From Rhinopomastus cyanomelas (taxonomy: Eukaryota; Chordata; Aves; Bucerotiformes; Rhinopomastidae), in assembly GCA_013400115.1 (NCBI GenBank), contig VXBP01009421.1:24545-88544 (forward strand): a DNA stretch of 64,000 bases, given 5' to 3'. Below the pieces are notes generated by a model. The model had not been told where the DNA came from. It did no database searches and saw only the letters and a program-made list of their open reading frames with translations. A program made the position numbers and the translations under genes. This document shows, in pieces, positions 13,126 through 26,100 of this stretch; the stretch's first letter is position 1, and the number at the start of each line of letters is the position of its first letter.

Positions 13126-15493
13126 CACTGCTTTAGAACCTCCCAGAGTGCCTGTTGAAACAGTTGCTAAACCAAAGCTCAGGAAGGAAGATGTCTTTTT
13201 CTGTTGCTTCATGGGCACAAACAGTAGTTCTTGTTTAGGACTCCACTCTTCCAGTGTTCTAAGTCCCCAGCTCACAGAGCTCACTTTTACTACAGTACTA
13301 CTGCAACCTAAAGCTGTATTTCCCCAAACACAGACTGCAGTAGTGGGAAAGATCAAAGCTGGCAAGTAGGCGTTGAATTTGTGTCTTAAAAGACATGCTC
13401 ACCATTTACTAGACTGCATGCACAGGTATTTTAAGCTTATAAACTCCCAGTCCTGTTCCACTATGCAGCTGATGTTCAACATTAAAGATGGTTTTGTTGA
13501 CAGACTGAAGCTTTGAGATTAGGGCGATGGGGATTCCTTCTTGTGAGACGGGTTATTTGAAATTGAATCTCCATGTTTCCATTATTTTCTTCTGTATGGA
13601 GGGGAAAATGTCCCTATGTGGCCTGAAATTTAATGAATTAAGCAAGGCTTTAACACTTCCACATAAAATGTATTCCTCTGACAGGCTTATTTTACTTTTA
13701 TTTTCTGATCAAGTTCTGCTACCTACTCTAGCTACAAAATAAATACAAACATACAATTTTCTTCATGCGTGGACTGTGGTATGTAACAGTTTTTCATTCT
13801 GGCATGCTTATAATAATTCTTCACAATAACTGAGGAGACACAAGAAAACCACTTCTCTCACTTTAGCACAAAACAGTGAGCAGAACAAGAACAGGAATTA
13901 TTCACCTTTTTTGTTATTATTTGTATCACTGGCTTAAAAAAGAAACCCTTAAGGATGCATTGCCTGTATATCACCAAATCACATTACTTAATTAATTTAA
14001 TTTTAAAGGGATTTAACTTGGGAGAGATATAAAAAAGCTTACAATATGCATTCAGATACAATTTTTAACAAAAATTCAAATATTTATTCAGATAAATGCA
14101 GATAAACTCAGGAGATATTTTCAAATACATGTTAAGTCTTTTTACATTCTTTCTACACATTTCATACTAAAAAGTTATGCTTTATACACACATGAAGACC
14201 ACTGCCATGCAATGGCCAGATTCTTCTCTATTTGTTATGTGATCCAGCAGCATGGGAGGAAGCAGGACTCTTCCTGACTTACACAATGAAAATTGAACCA
14301 AAGAGAAAGATTCTGAGTTCCAAACTCCTCTATAGGAAGCTAATAATCAAATGGTATGAGCAGGGTTACAAACAGTGCATGCAGAAGTGTGTGTTTAGTC
14401 CCTTACTTGCAACACTCTACCTCCACTGTGTGCTGCTAAAACACAAGTAGGCACACACAGCGTGCTCAGCTGTACACACCGTACAAAAACTCTTCATGCT
14501 TTGCTCTGCCCTAACTCTGTGTACGCAACGGTCACACAACCCATTTCCACTACTTTCTGTACACAACAGGAAACCAAACAAATTTAATGCACAGAGTGAT
14601 GAGCTAGGATACAAAAGCGCTGAAACACTGCACATAATAGTAGTGTGGTAGCAATAGTGACTTGTCTAGCACAGTTCTAAGTAGCCCCGTCTGAAGGAGC
14701 ACTAGGAGCACATATACGCTAGATTTAAATTTAGGTCTCCAAAGAGTTTTCACATATTTATCTAGAAGAGAACACAAGATATGAAATGCAAAAAGGGGCA
14801 TTGCCTACTGTAAAAGAAAGCAAATACAGTTGCAAGTTAGAAACAAAACTGTTACTGGGTTGTACCCATCTATCTGGCTGGTAAACTTCTATGGATGTCC
14901 AACATAGAAACCTGAATGGCTTTTGCATGCATTTGTAGGATCCCTTGACAAGAAAACTAATACTGATTGTGATGCACTTTCCTGCCTGTATTTCCTTTCC
15001 TCCTGTGCTTTGAACTTGTCTGTGTCCTCCAAACTAGACATTGTAGAGCAGACCTGAGATATATATGATAAAGGTACATGGTGGAACAGCATTGTGGCAG
15101 CAAGAGTGTGGGTGCAGGAAACAGAGTGTATTTGATGGCAAGAAAGCCTTGGGCTTGTGCTTTGACAAAGGATATTTTGTTTAAACAACTGAGAAGCATA
15201 CCCCACAGCTCAAGGCATCGTGCTTCCTATGAACACAGGAACCCGACATGAAGCGTTTAGGAAGCAAAACATCAGCCTACTGCTCATTTTGTACTATTTG
15301 CATAAATGGCATCTGGTGTTCTAAACACCACAGTATTTAGCAAAGATGCTTAAATACATAATTTCCCCCTTTCTTTGACTCCACTGTATTTAAAAGGAGC
15401 AGTACTTGCCAAATACTAAGCTAAACTTGAAGGTCAAAGGCTCATGTAATACGTATTATCGCGCTCTACAAGAAAACTTGCCAAGCTGAACGT
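13126..15493. other. Intronic sequence without recognised gene
   Basis: AT-rich intron 2 sequence. No exon, RNA or classifiable repeat was seen. Confidence 0.5.
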
Positions 15494-15498
15494 TCCAC
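15494..15498. repeat. Left target site duplication of solo LTR
   Basis: TCCAC directly before the TG end of the LTR, matched by the right copy at 16992-16996. Five bases is usual for ERVL-like integrations. Confidence 0.65.
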
Positions 15499-15707
15499 TG
15501 TTGCAGTTTGAGAACTGCCAGAATTTTCAGAGGTGCTTTCATGAAGAAGAAAAGTTGTGTTGTTCTCAGGGGGAACCCTTCCCTCAGTTGCCTGTCCTGG
15601 GGAAGGTGCCTTGGAGCCTTCCCCGACAGGTCTGTCCTGGGGGACCTGTCCCCGGTTGCACAGGTCTGTCCTGGGACCTGCCCTGGAAGGGTCTGGCTAG
15701 GTCAGCC

Positions 15708-15716
15708 TATAAAAAG
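15708..15716 (+). promoter_or_regulatory. TATA box of the solo LTR
   Basis: TATAAAAAG, about 210 bp into the LTR, at the usual U3 position. It faces antisense to PRKAR2B. Confidence 0.55.
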
Positions 15717-16544
15717 CAGGGCAGGGTCTTTGTTCGCGCCCTTTTGGGGGGCTGTGGCCCTGAAGGGAGCACCCACCCACCACCCCGAGAACGGGTGGTG
15801 AGGGGGGGTGGGGACCACGGCTCCGAGGGGGACTGCGGCTCAAGGGGGACCGCAGCTCCTGAAGCAGCCACAACATGCTGAGGCTTCCAAACCAGCCGCG
15901 GCCCCAGCCTGACCCCACCGCCGGCGCGCACCTGTCGCTGTGCGGTCCGGAAGCGACCACGGCCACAACTTGCCGCGGGTGCGCGGTCCTGCCGCATCGT
16001 AGCTTCGCCACCGCCGCACCACGGCCCTGGATCGGAGAAGCCGCAGACACCGCCGCACCCCGCACCCGAAGCGGCGCCGCGGCAGCGCAGTGCCACCACT
16101 GCTCACCGCTGCACCGCGCTTGGACTGGAGAAGCAAGACTGGTGCAGATTTGCCATCACGACCCCTCCACCATGGACAGCCTTCAGCATCAGTGAGCTGG
16201 GTTACTCCTCTTCCCCCTGGAGCTGAGACAGGAGAGGGAGAGGATCTTTGGAAGACCCTCTTGGCCACGTGTGGAGTGTGTGTGGGGGGTAGCGGCCCTG
16301 CAGATACAACCATGCGGTCGGTCTCCATCTTGGATCCTGCACGTGGCCGGGGCCCTGTGGCTGGGCCGCCGCCATTTTGGAAAGAGTGATCAGCAGGAGG
16401 AGAGGCTGTTTGTCATTTTTGTCGCTGAGAAAAGACTGGCAGCGCTTAAGTTTTGGGGGAGAACTCCTTTGTGCTTAGCTGAAGAAAGCAGGAGGACTTG
16501 AGAATCCTCAAACCTTGGATCTGAAAGACAGAGACTGGGTTCTT

Positions 16545-16693
16545 TGAAATGCATGCAGCTGCACCGAGGGATGCAGGTGTGGGCGCTGATCAGTCAGGCC
16601 ATCCCTATGCGTTGAGCTGGAGAAGCCACGCTGAAATGCATGCGGCTGCACCGAGGGATGCAGGTGTGGGCGCTGAGAGACTCAGGCCATCCC
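16545..16693 (+). repeat. Two-copy tandem repeat inside the LTR
   Basis: A roughly 60-bp unit (GAAATGCATGC-GCTGCACCGAGGG ... CAGGCCATCCC) at about 16545-16603 is repeated at about 16633-16693 with a few differences, giving an 88-bp period. The first copy has CAG and the second CGG in the GCATGCRGCTG segment. Confidence 0.9.
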
Positions 16694-16991
16694 AGACTGA
16701 CATGCTCTCTTTCCCAGGTCTCTAAACTGGAAGAAGATCCAAGGCCCAAACTATAGTGATCTCCCATTTTATTTTCCTCAGGTTGTGTGATCGCATTTAT
16801 GACATAGTTTCCAGTTTGTGTGCACCGACTTGCGTAACCTGTTCTCCCATTCTGTATATAGTGTTAGTAAACCTTTTTGCAGTTTCCCTAAGCCATCCAT
16901 AGTCTGACAGATTTTACCCGAGATGTCTTCGAGACCTCACTGCTCTGCTTTCCTTTCTTTTATCTTGAATTGTGGTCCTGAACCCACCACA

Positions 16992-16996
16992 TCCAC
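16992..16996. repeat. Right target site duplication of solo LTR
   Basis: TCCAC directly after the CA end of the LTR. Confidence 0.65.
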
Positions 16997-18645
16997 AAAT
17001 ACTGTTATTCCTTTTTAAACAATTCACTGTGTAAAACATGGTTTGTCCACAACAAATCTTCTATTGCATTTAGGTTAAACCACATGAAATACAGATGGAA
17101 CAGAACTGTTTCGGGGAACTGGTAAGCAGATCCTACAGCCTATGGATTCACATTCTCTCACCTGCAGTGGAGGTGGCATACCTCCCTAACCTAAACACAC
17201 ATGTTGAAGAAGAGCACAGCAAGCAAAGTTCAGCTCATCTATCTAATACTGAAATAGTTTAAGAAACATTAGAATAGGTACATACTGACTATCAGTAAAG
17301 ATCTGCTCCAAAAGTAAGTTAAAAATCCTTCCTACTTCTTTCAGTAATGTGCATACTTGTTTTAAAAAAGCAATTATTTTATCTCTTTCTAAATCATGAG
17401 TTTTGAGCATTCTGATAAAAGCATTGGACGTTTATTGGCAAATGTTCAAATTCTGTAGTGTTATTGAGATCTTTGAGATTATCAATGGTCACTGTGAACT
17501 TGGAAGCAGGTTAAAACAGAAAATACAGTATTACCTACAGGTTGTCAGACACAGGAGTGTCGGTTGTGTACCAAATGTTACACAGAGACGAGAGGAACTC
17601 ATAATCTGAAAAAATTTGCTATAAAAAGAAATTAAAATGCAACTGAGAATGATCTGTCTTTTATATCATCTTGTTCACAGCAGTCACTGCAGTCTGAAAA
17701 CATCCATTAAGAAACTTTAGTACATTTATTCATTAGTCATTGACATGTGCAAACTACCGCTTGCAGATAATAACAATAAATATGGCTGTTACTTAATGTG
17801 AACATTTGGACTAATTTCTGTATTTGTTTTGATAGCAAGTCTGTTTTGTCTGAAAATCCTGTTTTCTCTGGAATTCATTTACTATTACTTAGTTACAGAG
17901 TATTAATAAAATCTCTCTTTTGCCTATAATGCATTTGTTTGGATATGAAAGAAACATTAGATGCTGCATGAAAGTACAAGAGTGCCAAATACTGGTCTGT
18001 TTAAAACCAGAGGGGGGGAAAAAGTCTGGATTTTAGATAGACCCTATCTAGTCTCAAGCAGAACAGGAGATTACATCAACTTGAGTACACAAAAAAGCAG
18101 AGGAGCCATGGTCTCTGGCAAAGTTCCAAGGAGCAGTATGGATCAGACCGCAATCCTGACTGCACGAAGGGCTTAACATGTATTCACAGGCTCTGCTGTG
18201 GCACTTTGCCATACCCATCTTATTTACTAGGCTAGGTACCTAAATCAGTTCAGAGGAACTGGTCAGTCTCACAGCTCCATACATTGCTAGGGTATCTGAG
18301 ATCTTCATCAAACTGACTGGATAACAGCCAATTAAGATTAATATTTCAGTATCAACCTTCGGTTTATGCTTCATAGTTCTGAAAATAATCAGCCCAAGTA
18401 GCTGAAAAAACTACAGTGATTAATTTTACTGATACAAAACTATATGTAGAACACATTCCAAAGGTAATAGTAAAACAGAAGGAAAAATTCCAGTTTCCCA
18501 AAAAGGGGTGTATGCAGTGATTTGTGAATGCAAAACACATTTATAATTCATGTTTTCCAAAGAAGCTGCTCTCTAGCTTTACCAAATTGCATAATTTAAA
18601 AACAATTTGTGCACTCATTTTAGTCAGACTATAAACTGCAGTCTA
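16997..18645. other. Intronic sequence without recognised gene
   Basis: AT-rich. No gene or classifiable repeat was recognised. Confidence 0.5.
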
Positions 18646-18647
18646 GA

Positions 18648-19112
18648 AACGTGTTCAGCTTTGGGCTCCTCACTACAAGAAGGATGTTAAGATATTGCAG
18701 TGTTTCCGAAGAAAGGCAATGAAGGTGGTGAGGGGTTGAACGACTGAGGGAACAAACAGTGTTTAGGCTGGATAAAAGAACACTGAGGGAAGACCTTACT
18801 GTTCCCTCTAACTCCTTAAAAGGAGAGGTTGTAGAAAAGTGGGGATCACTGTGTTCCTCCAAGTGACAAAAGAAGAAACTTGCACTAAGGATGGTTTAAA
18901 TGGTTTAAACTGGAAATTAGGAAGAGTTTCTTTACTGAAAGGGTTTTCAGGAATAGGAATGGGTTGTCCAGGGTTAGGGTGGATTTGCTTTCCCTGGAGG
19001 TATTTAAGAGTTGTGTAGGGATAGGGTTTAGTTGAGGGCTTGTCAGTGGTGGGATACTGGCTGGACTAGATGATCTTAAAGGTCTTTTTTCCAACTTAGA
19101 GATTCTGTGACA
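18648..19112 (+). mobile_element. Old CR1 3' end
   Basis: Plus-strand diverged CR1: GTGTTCAGCTTTGGGCTCCTCAC near 18652, GGAATGGGTTGTCCAGGG near 18956, and the 3' end CTGGACTAGATGATCTTAAAGG through GATTCTGTGACA at about 19060-19112. This is the same older subfamily as the host element at 31.55-35.0 kb. Confidence 0.8.
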
Positions 19113-19962
19113 TGTTTCCAAGCACATCTACGCAAACTTAGAAATACAAGTGACACCTCAAGAAATCATCCCTGTGTACTACCATGGTGTGAATTACACT
19201 TCTATCCCTACCAAAAAAAAAATCTTACCTTCCCTTAAAACATCTGAGCTAACACAATATTCCTGAGCAGTTTAGTCTGTTGCTTCACTGTTTAGTTAGG
19301 AAGTTTTCCAAGGCATAGCCTAAATATTTGTGTGTGTAAAAATTAGGCCAATCACTACTTGTTTATTTCTTTCCTTCCCTGCCACCTCCTTGGGACAAAT
19401 ATTGATAATTTCTCCATAGCAACCCAGCACACAGCTTATGTGTTTATTCCTATCACTGCCACCTTCTTTCCTCCCTTTCTCCATCACCTCAAACTTTGCT
19501 TTACAGTATGCATGTAATAAGTCTTGTCTTCCTCTGTTCAAGCTTAAAGTGTTGTGACAAAACAGCTTAAGCATCGCCATAGCTAAAATCTGCCATCACA
19601 CTGAATTGCAACAGTTAGCCTGTGTCTGCAGACTGGCTCCATAAATGGGCTCTGAAAGACTCTGATTCAACCTCTGCTAATGATCTCCACAAGGAAGCAC
19701 TTTGATAAAATCTGCTAGAATCTATGTTTCAGATTTTGGAGGTTTAATACAGGAATAAATGAATGCTGAAAGTGAAGCACTTAAGAAGTTCCAGAAGCAA
19801 CACACAGAGCCTGAATGTTGTTTTCTTTTGAATAAGACCACCACTGTCCAGGTACACACTGTGGTATGGAATAGTATGGTATAGACGACACGCAATCTAG
19901 AGAAAAAAGCTTTCACAGGCAGAATCCTTCACTGGAACAGCGGAGACAACTAATCAAGGAAG
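19113..19962. other. Intronic sequence without recognised gene
   Basis: No gene or classifiable repeat was seen. Confidence 0.5.
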
Positions 19963-20137
19963 GAATCACAGAATGTTACAGGTTGGATGGGACCTCGAAA
20001 GATCATCCAAGTCCAACCTCCCTGCTGGAGCAGGGTCAGCCTACAGCACTGTCTCAAGATACGCTGTCTTATACGGGGCTCAAAGCCATGACCCAGGAAT
20101 TCAGAGTCCCATGCTCTACCAACTGAGCCAGCCAGCC
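19963..20137 (-). mobile_element. tRNA-derived SINE-like element with CR1 tail
   Basis: Read on the minus strand, about 20137-20062 is a tRNA-like head most similar to tRNA-Lys. It has A box TGGCTCAGTTGG (20130-20119), the GTAGAGCATGGGACTCTGAA anticodon arm, and a degraded B box GGCTTTGAGCC (20087-20077). It then runs into a CR1-type 3' tail (GGTTGGACTTGGATGATCTT through ACATTCTGTGATTCC, to 19963). A tRNA head with a LINE tail is the architecture of SINEs mobilised by CR1, known in some birds. The anticodon position reads CTG rather than CTT. It could instead be a one-off chimeric retropseudogene. Confidence 0.7.
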
Positions 20138-22579
20138 AAACTCCTGACTAGAGAAGCTCTCCTTCAGATCTGCATTAAAACCAACACATCTCAAGGTAAC
20201 AATGGATCAGGAACAAGTACTACACATTTTATGTTGTGATGTTATTTTATTAGACATCCTGAACAGAAACAGTGGTTAGTACTGGGAAGCAAATGTGCAT
20301 GTTCTCAGAGCATCTCTTAAGCCTATGTTACTGCATCATTTCTCTGCAGGAACTTTTCTTAAATTCCCTGAAAAATATAAGAGCAGACTAGACAGACAAA
20401 TTAAATACTTGTTTTCATGACTGTCTCATTTGCAGCAGACTGTGTGCACAGCAAATAAACTCCTCAAGAGGAACCAAAGAGAGGAAGCTGGATCATTTAG
20501 TTCTGGGTTGGGTGGGAAACAGCCGAGCGTAGCACCCTCCTGACCTAGTGGCTACAAGCTTCCTACAGCTCACTGCACTGTGCTCATGTTGTTACGCAGC
20601 AGTCTAAGCTCAGCCCAGAGACAAGTCCCACAGGTTCTTGTGGCAACCAATGTAAGAGCCTACTCTTGGGAAAACACTGTGGCTTATTTCTCCCTGCGAC
20701 ACTGGCCATGAGATAGCCCTGCAAGAGCAGACAGAACACGTGAGTTGCAATTTTCATTAGAGCCCACAAAAAAGTACAGTGTAGACACACCACAGTGCCA
20801 AATGATAGAAACACTTATCTTTAAACCGCTGTGCAGACACAACTTACAGCTGTGCTCTGGAGGACTTGCGTGCTAGGTGCTTCATACAGGGCATTCCACT
20901 TCTAATGCACACAAAATTTGTGATACACATTCCGATGAATATTGATGTTCCAGTCCTTATAAGCTAGCATGCATGTAACACACAACACAGACAAACCCCT
21001 CATCACTTGAACGCAGTTTGTTGATTGTTTAGTACTCGGAACAAGCAGAGCCAGTAACACTGTTTGAAGAATTACTAGTTCATCAATAAAGTTGTTCTTC
21101 CTTCTGTCACTATGACTTGATATACAACAACACTGCCTCCTACTTGAGCATTTTGAAAGGGAGTTTACAGTTACTTCATTCTTCGCCATTATTTTTGGTA
21201 CAGCTCCAGCCCCTGCCTTACTGTATAAAAGGGAATAGCACTTCATTTCAATTAGCTGACTGTCTCTGACGATTTTTAAAATGCCACAGGAAAGTAGAAG
21301 CAAACAGCCTTAAGAAAATCCAATATGATTCAAGCAGACTTAAATTACAGATGCCATCATTGTTCACAGGGTCACATACTACTGTTGACTAACAGCATCG
21401 TTTTGCTCTTCCTAAATACTAGTTTATATTTAACAACTGAATTTCATATCACCAATGTTCTTCTGTACTTACAATTTCAGAAAACAGTTAGCCATTCCTT
21501 CACTAACAGGACTCCCATGGTACAAATTCAGTAAAATTCCTCGGTGTTTCTTAAGTAGGTTGTCACATTTTCTGTGGAAATCGTTAAACTGGAATCTAGC
21601 AGTGATCTATGTAAATGCTCCTGTGGGCATGACTAATCCACAGTCCACACATCTGTTCAGAATAATGAAGCCCTAAACTTTCATCTTGTCACATTCTTCA
21701 TAATGGCACCTTATGCAAAGATGAAGAAGGAGATGAAGAATAGATGAATTGTTCTGGCACGCTTGCTCCCAGATTTTCCTTTTTATGAGGGCTGTGCAGA
21801 ACCTCCCTCCTCCTATCTGAACGTGTGCCAAAACACAGGCATCTATCATATGCCAGGCAGAGGCGTGAGCCCTGTGCGTCAGACGGGCAGAGCTGAGAAC
21901 ACCCTTCTCCACAGTTGTGTGGTGAAGGCACGGTGAATTCAGGCAGGATGGGCTGCAGGCTGCTCATGCCATAGAGACAGCCCTGTAACATGACCTGCGT
22001 GTGACAAAGGGTGCGTACGTATGTCAGGTCTCTGATGGTACTGTCCTGCTCCCTGCTCTGCTGTCACAGGGCTTGAAGGCCTGACATGCAACCCACCACC
22101 GATGTCATCGTTATGCATCATGAAGCTATGAAATACTTCACTGTGTATGTAGTATTTGAATAAAAACAACTTGTTTAAGGGGCTTAGAAATTAACCACTG
22201 ATTACAAGATTTTCTTCCTTCTGAAAATTCTACAACTATTCAAAATGTCACAGGTTTCTTATTAAATGTTTCCTGTCAACTGAATTTAACAAAATATTTC
22301 TAACTTGCAGAAATTGTTGCTGGAAAATATTTAAGAAAGGGCTTTAGCAGAACTGAACTAAAATAACTTCTCTACCGACTCAAATTAACTACTACCTGTA
22401 TTAGACAATTCCATTACCACAGGTTGTGGGCATCTCAAGCAACTAAGAGAGAAAAGAAGAGCGAAAATGAATAAAGAGAATACGACATCTTTCTTTCTCT
22501 TCAGACTGTTGATGTTTTGCAAGCCTGAACTTCTGGGAGTTTAGTAAAATGACTTTGGTTCTTTGAGACTTCCATACTT
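20138..22579. other. Intronic sequence without recognised gene
   Basis: No gene or classifiable repeat was recognised. The 21.7-22.1 kb part is somewhat GC-richer. Confidence 0.45.
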
Positions 22580-22612
22580 CCATAGGATCATAGGATGTTA
22601 GGGGTTGGAAGG
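22580..22612 (-). mobile_element. Minimal CR1 3' tail
   Basis: ATAGGATCATAGGATGTTAGGGGTTGGAA-type sequence, the reverse complement of the last 30 bp of CR1, followed by an A-rich/purine run. Nothing more of the element is left. Confidence 0.6.
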
Positions 22613-23032
22613 AAAAAAAAAATAAAAAGAGGAAGGAAAAAAGGATAAAAGCCATTTAACACAGCATCATCTTTATCAGAAATTACTACAGTATGTAATA
22701 CCTACAAAAATATTTCGAATTTCAGTACCTATTAAATGAATTAAACACTTATTTTTCACCGGACATAAAAAGGCTTCTTTCTTTCTCAGCCTTTCCTCTT
22801 TAGCTAATCAGCCATGCACTCAAAACTGGCAATTCTTAGCCATGTGTGTGAAGGCAAAACCTATTTCAAGTCTCAATAACTGCAAATTAAAAAAGAAGTT
22901 TCAAAGTAAAAAAGCCCAGCCAAACAAAAAACCCAAAAAAACCTGTTGCACGGAGATCTCTTATAGTGTCAGGTGAGATTCTCACTCTTTCTTTCATAAG
23001 TTGATGGCTGATGCAGAACGTGCAGAACGTAA

Positions 23033-23108
23033 GCATCCTGCTGTGGCAGGGGGATTGGACTAGATGATCTTTTGAGGTCCCTTCCAATCCCTAATGTTCT
23101 GTGATTCT
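23033..23108 (+). mobile_element. Very short CR1 3' end
   Basis: Only the terminal ~75 bp of a young CR1: from CCTGCTGTGGCAGGGGGATT through CCTAATGTTCTGTGATTCTT. Extreme 5' truncation. Confidence 0.85.
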
Positions 23109-26100
23109 TTCAGAAGCTTAAGCAGATACATAACTGAAGTAAATGTACAGATGGTTATTGATTTCTTAATTAAGATAGTATTACACATTTGTATATAATA
23201 CTGGTATAAATGAGTATAAATAGCCTCCACAAGTGGCTACCGAGTATAAATTCCACCTCAATCTGTAGCAAACCCATGTTGGTTTTGTTGCATTATCCTA
23301 AACCCCTGCCAGCATGTAATGAGATAATTTACTTGTTTGTCTGCCAAGATGCTGAAAAGCAGAACTCAGTGTTTCTGCTAACATACAAAACTACATTAGC
23401 TTTCCATCCCTATCTCATACTTGGATGGATGAAAACTAATCCATAGTAAGGAAGTATCTTCTGCAAAAGCTACCTCAGCTTTTTTAGGACCTTCCACTTG
23501 CTTTTCACCTCATGAGCATATTCACAGCTTTCTCTTCCACTTCACCCCGATTCTGTCTCCATGCCCCCCTTTCTTCCCATCCATGTCTCTTGATTGCCTC
23601 AACAGTTGTTTCCCTTTCTCTTCATTTCAGTCCATCCAGATTTTAAAAGAAAAATTCAGTTTTAACTACTTGCAACAGACCCATTGTTCATTTCAGCTCT
23701 ATAAAGTATTTTTAATCTCTTCTTGCTAAGTTGCTCTGTTCAAGACTATGACACCTATTATTCTTTGTTCATAGCCTAGAACAATGGAGTACTTTCTTAG
23801 CTAGCCCATAAGTAGCCATATCATCAGCACTACAGCATGTGTGTATTTTATGCACAGACCCCATACTGCATAGATACACACATGTGCACAAACACACAGA
23901 AGAGCTACTAAATGACGCAGCCCAATACATTTTAAGAATTGAAATTTAAGAACAATTAATTGATCCCAGCTTACTTAAGCCTTTATCCTCTACATACCAC
24001 TGCCAGTACATGAATACTTTCACAGCATGTTAACAGGAGCAGCTGTTAAATAACAAATGCCTTACTACATTGTTTTCAGCAGGTGCTTCAGCAGTTTAAC
24101 TCGAACGACTTAATTTCTAGCTCAGTTTGGAAGAATAACTCTATCTTACGCCACCACATAAAATACTAGGCATTATCAAAGAATAACAGCAACATCAAGA
24201 TATCCCCTGTAGAAAGCTATTGTTCTTGATGAAGAAATGTGTGTCATCTCCTGGCTTCTCTCTGCTTATCACTGCAAGAGCTCAAAAACCTAGGAGTCTC
24301 TGCTGTGGATATCACTGGTGTTTTGCCTCTGCTGATGTCAATACTTCAGATCTTCCTCAACCCTCCACTGCCAGACACTACTGTCCCTCTTTCAGACACA
24401 GTTATTTGGGAGCCACACAGCAGTTGAAGACTCGGTGAAAACACACCAAAAACTTCTGTACATGCTTTCTTTAAATCAGCCTCAGGCAGCACGACTGCTA
24501 GATCTATGCAGGGAAGGAGAGACAACCTACAGACAGCTGTGTGACAAAGGCAGGGACTCTAAAGTCACTCATTCAGAGTCATTCTACAGTATCACTAGAG
24601 CAGATGAAACATGAAGCCCCGTGCCACACCCAACCCTCCAAATAAGCATCATGGAGTAAATTTAATTTTCAAAACAACTCAATAAGCAACAATCTGATAT
24701 TTTTCAATTTTCAAAATAGTTCTTAGTTAAATAGCCTAAAATTACTGGAAATCTGTATTTGAGAAAAACCCTAGATTTCATTTGGTCAGCCTCTCACCTC
24801 CTAAACATGAGAATAAACATCGATTACAGAATGCCATTAAGCTACCAAGCATAAAAAAACAGCTACTATCTGGATTTTCCACTTGCAAAGTGCAGAGACT
24901 ACCTTAATGTAGTCATAGAATTATTCTATTAAAAAAAAACCTATCTGAAAATAAGGCTAAGACTGCAAACATCCCTGTAAAAAGTTTGTATTAATATAAT
25001 CTACTTAATATTTTTATTTTCATATTTTATCAATCCTAAACGTACTGTACCTTTCAGGTAATCATACAGTATTTAAGAAGAAAAGTAAGAACTATCAGCT
25101 TTCATGAGTTTTTTTGTTTGAAATAATTATTTTGACAATTAAAGCTGCCAAACCAAGTACTACAAGTAGTAAACCAGAGTTTTACCTTGTCCCAGCTTCA
25201 AGTGTATTCACCTGATTTACATCTAGTCCATACCCAACAACGTGACTTTTTATTCTGAGTAAGATGACTGTTTTATCTCTCCACAGGACCAAACATTTCA
25301 AATATCCATTACTCACAGAAATTATTTCCCCAGTAACTGTGCAAGAATTCCAGGCTTCTAACATTTAATTTCCTTTTAAAGGCATGTTAAAAATAACAGA
25401 TTTTTTTTTCCCCGAGCAAGTATTAGCTTTTCAAACAATGAAATTCTCTTGAAAATGCAAAAGCTTATCACACGTCTGTTATAAAGACTGCATTCATTAA
25501 AGTCAGCTATCAATCAGTCACAGTAAAGCTTTCCTGAAAACATGCATATAGCCCTGCTCCCCGTTACCGAGCACCAGTTAACAAATCACTCCTTTCATTC
25601 CACGCTACAGTACCTCACGAAGCACTGTAATTAATTAAAACATGAGTTATTTGGAACTCAGTGTGTTTTCTTGCCGTGCGCTACACATGCCACGCACCAG
25701 TCCTGTAAATGTGAACCTGCATCTTTTCTATACAGTTCCTCAGTAGTCCTGAGGATCTCCTCTAATATATTTATATTAACTGAGGATGTAAACTAGCAAA
25801 ATTAGAAGCTGGGTAGACTGAGTGCATTATGGAAGGCAAACTTTATTACATTTACTGAAAACGATCGGCAATTGAAAACCAAGTAGCTATATTTTCAACT
25901 CGGCACACCAAGATCGTTGGGAACGAGGCTCATCTCCTGCTCTGCTGACTCTGAGTCAGTCATGAGTCTCATTACAGTGAGTGGTGCCTTTTACACCCCG
26001 CTTTCAGATTCAAAGGGTTTCAAACAAGATATAGCTTCTGGGCCTCAAGCTGCAGGAGAAAAAGCCCTCAAAACTGAAGCGTAAAGGCTATGATATAACA

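Larger units (their letters stand above)
15499..16991 (+). mobile_element. Solo LTR of an endogenous retrovirus, CpG-rich
   Basis: A 1,493-bp block starting TG and ending CA (right end AACCCACCACA), flanked on both sides by the same 5 bases, TCCAC (15494-15498 and 16992-16996). It holds a TATA box (TATAAAAAG, 15708-15716) and a polyadenylation-like AGTAAA (16866-16871), both on the plus strand. Between them lies an unusually GC- and CpG-rich 15.73-16.4 kb segment. No gag, pol or env sequence is attached, so it is a solo LTR left by recombination. The CCACCACA end resembles avian ERVL-type LTRs. Length and the long TATA-to-polyA distance are unusual. An alternative would be an unrelated CpG-rich insert. 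Confidence 0.7.

Noticed and set aside
15697..16389. Several 100-160 codon open frames on both strands in the GC-rich LTR
   Set aside because: They overlap each other in all frames and have no recognisable domain. The GC richness of the LTR accounts for them.
20062..20137. Functional tRNA gene
   Set aside because: The anticodon position, B box and acceptor stem deviate, and the sequence runs directly into a CR1 tail instead of a T-run terminator.
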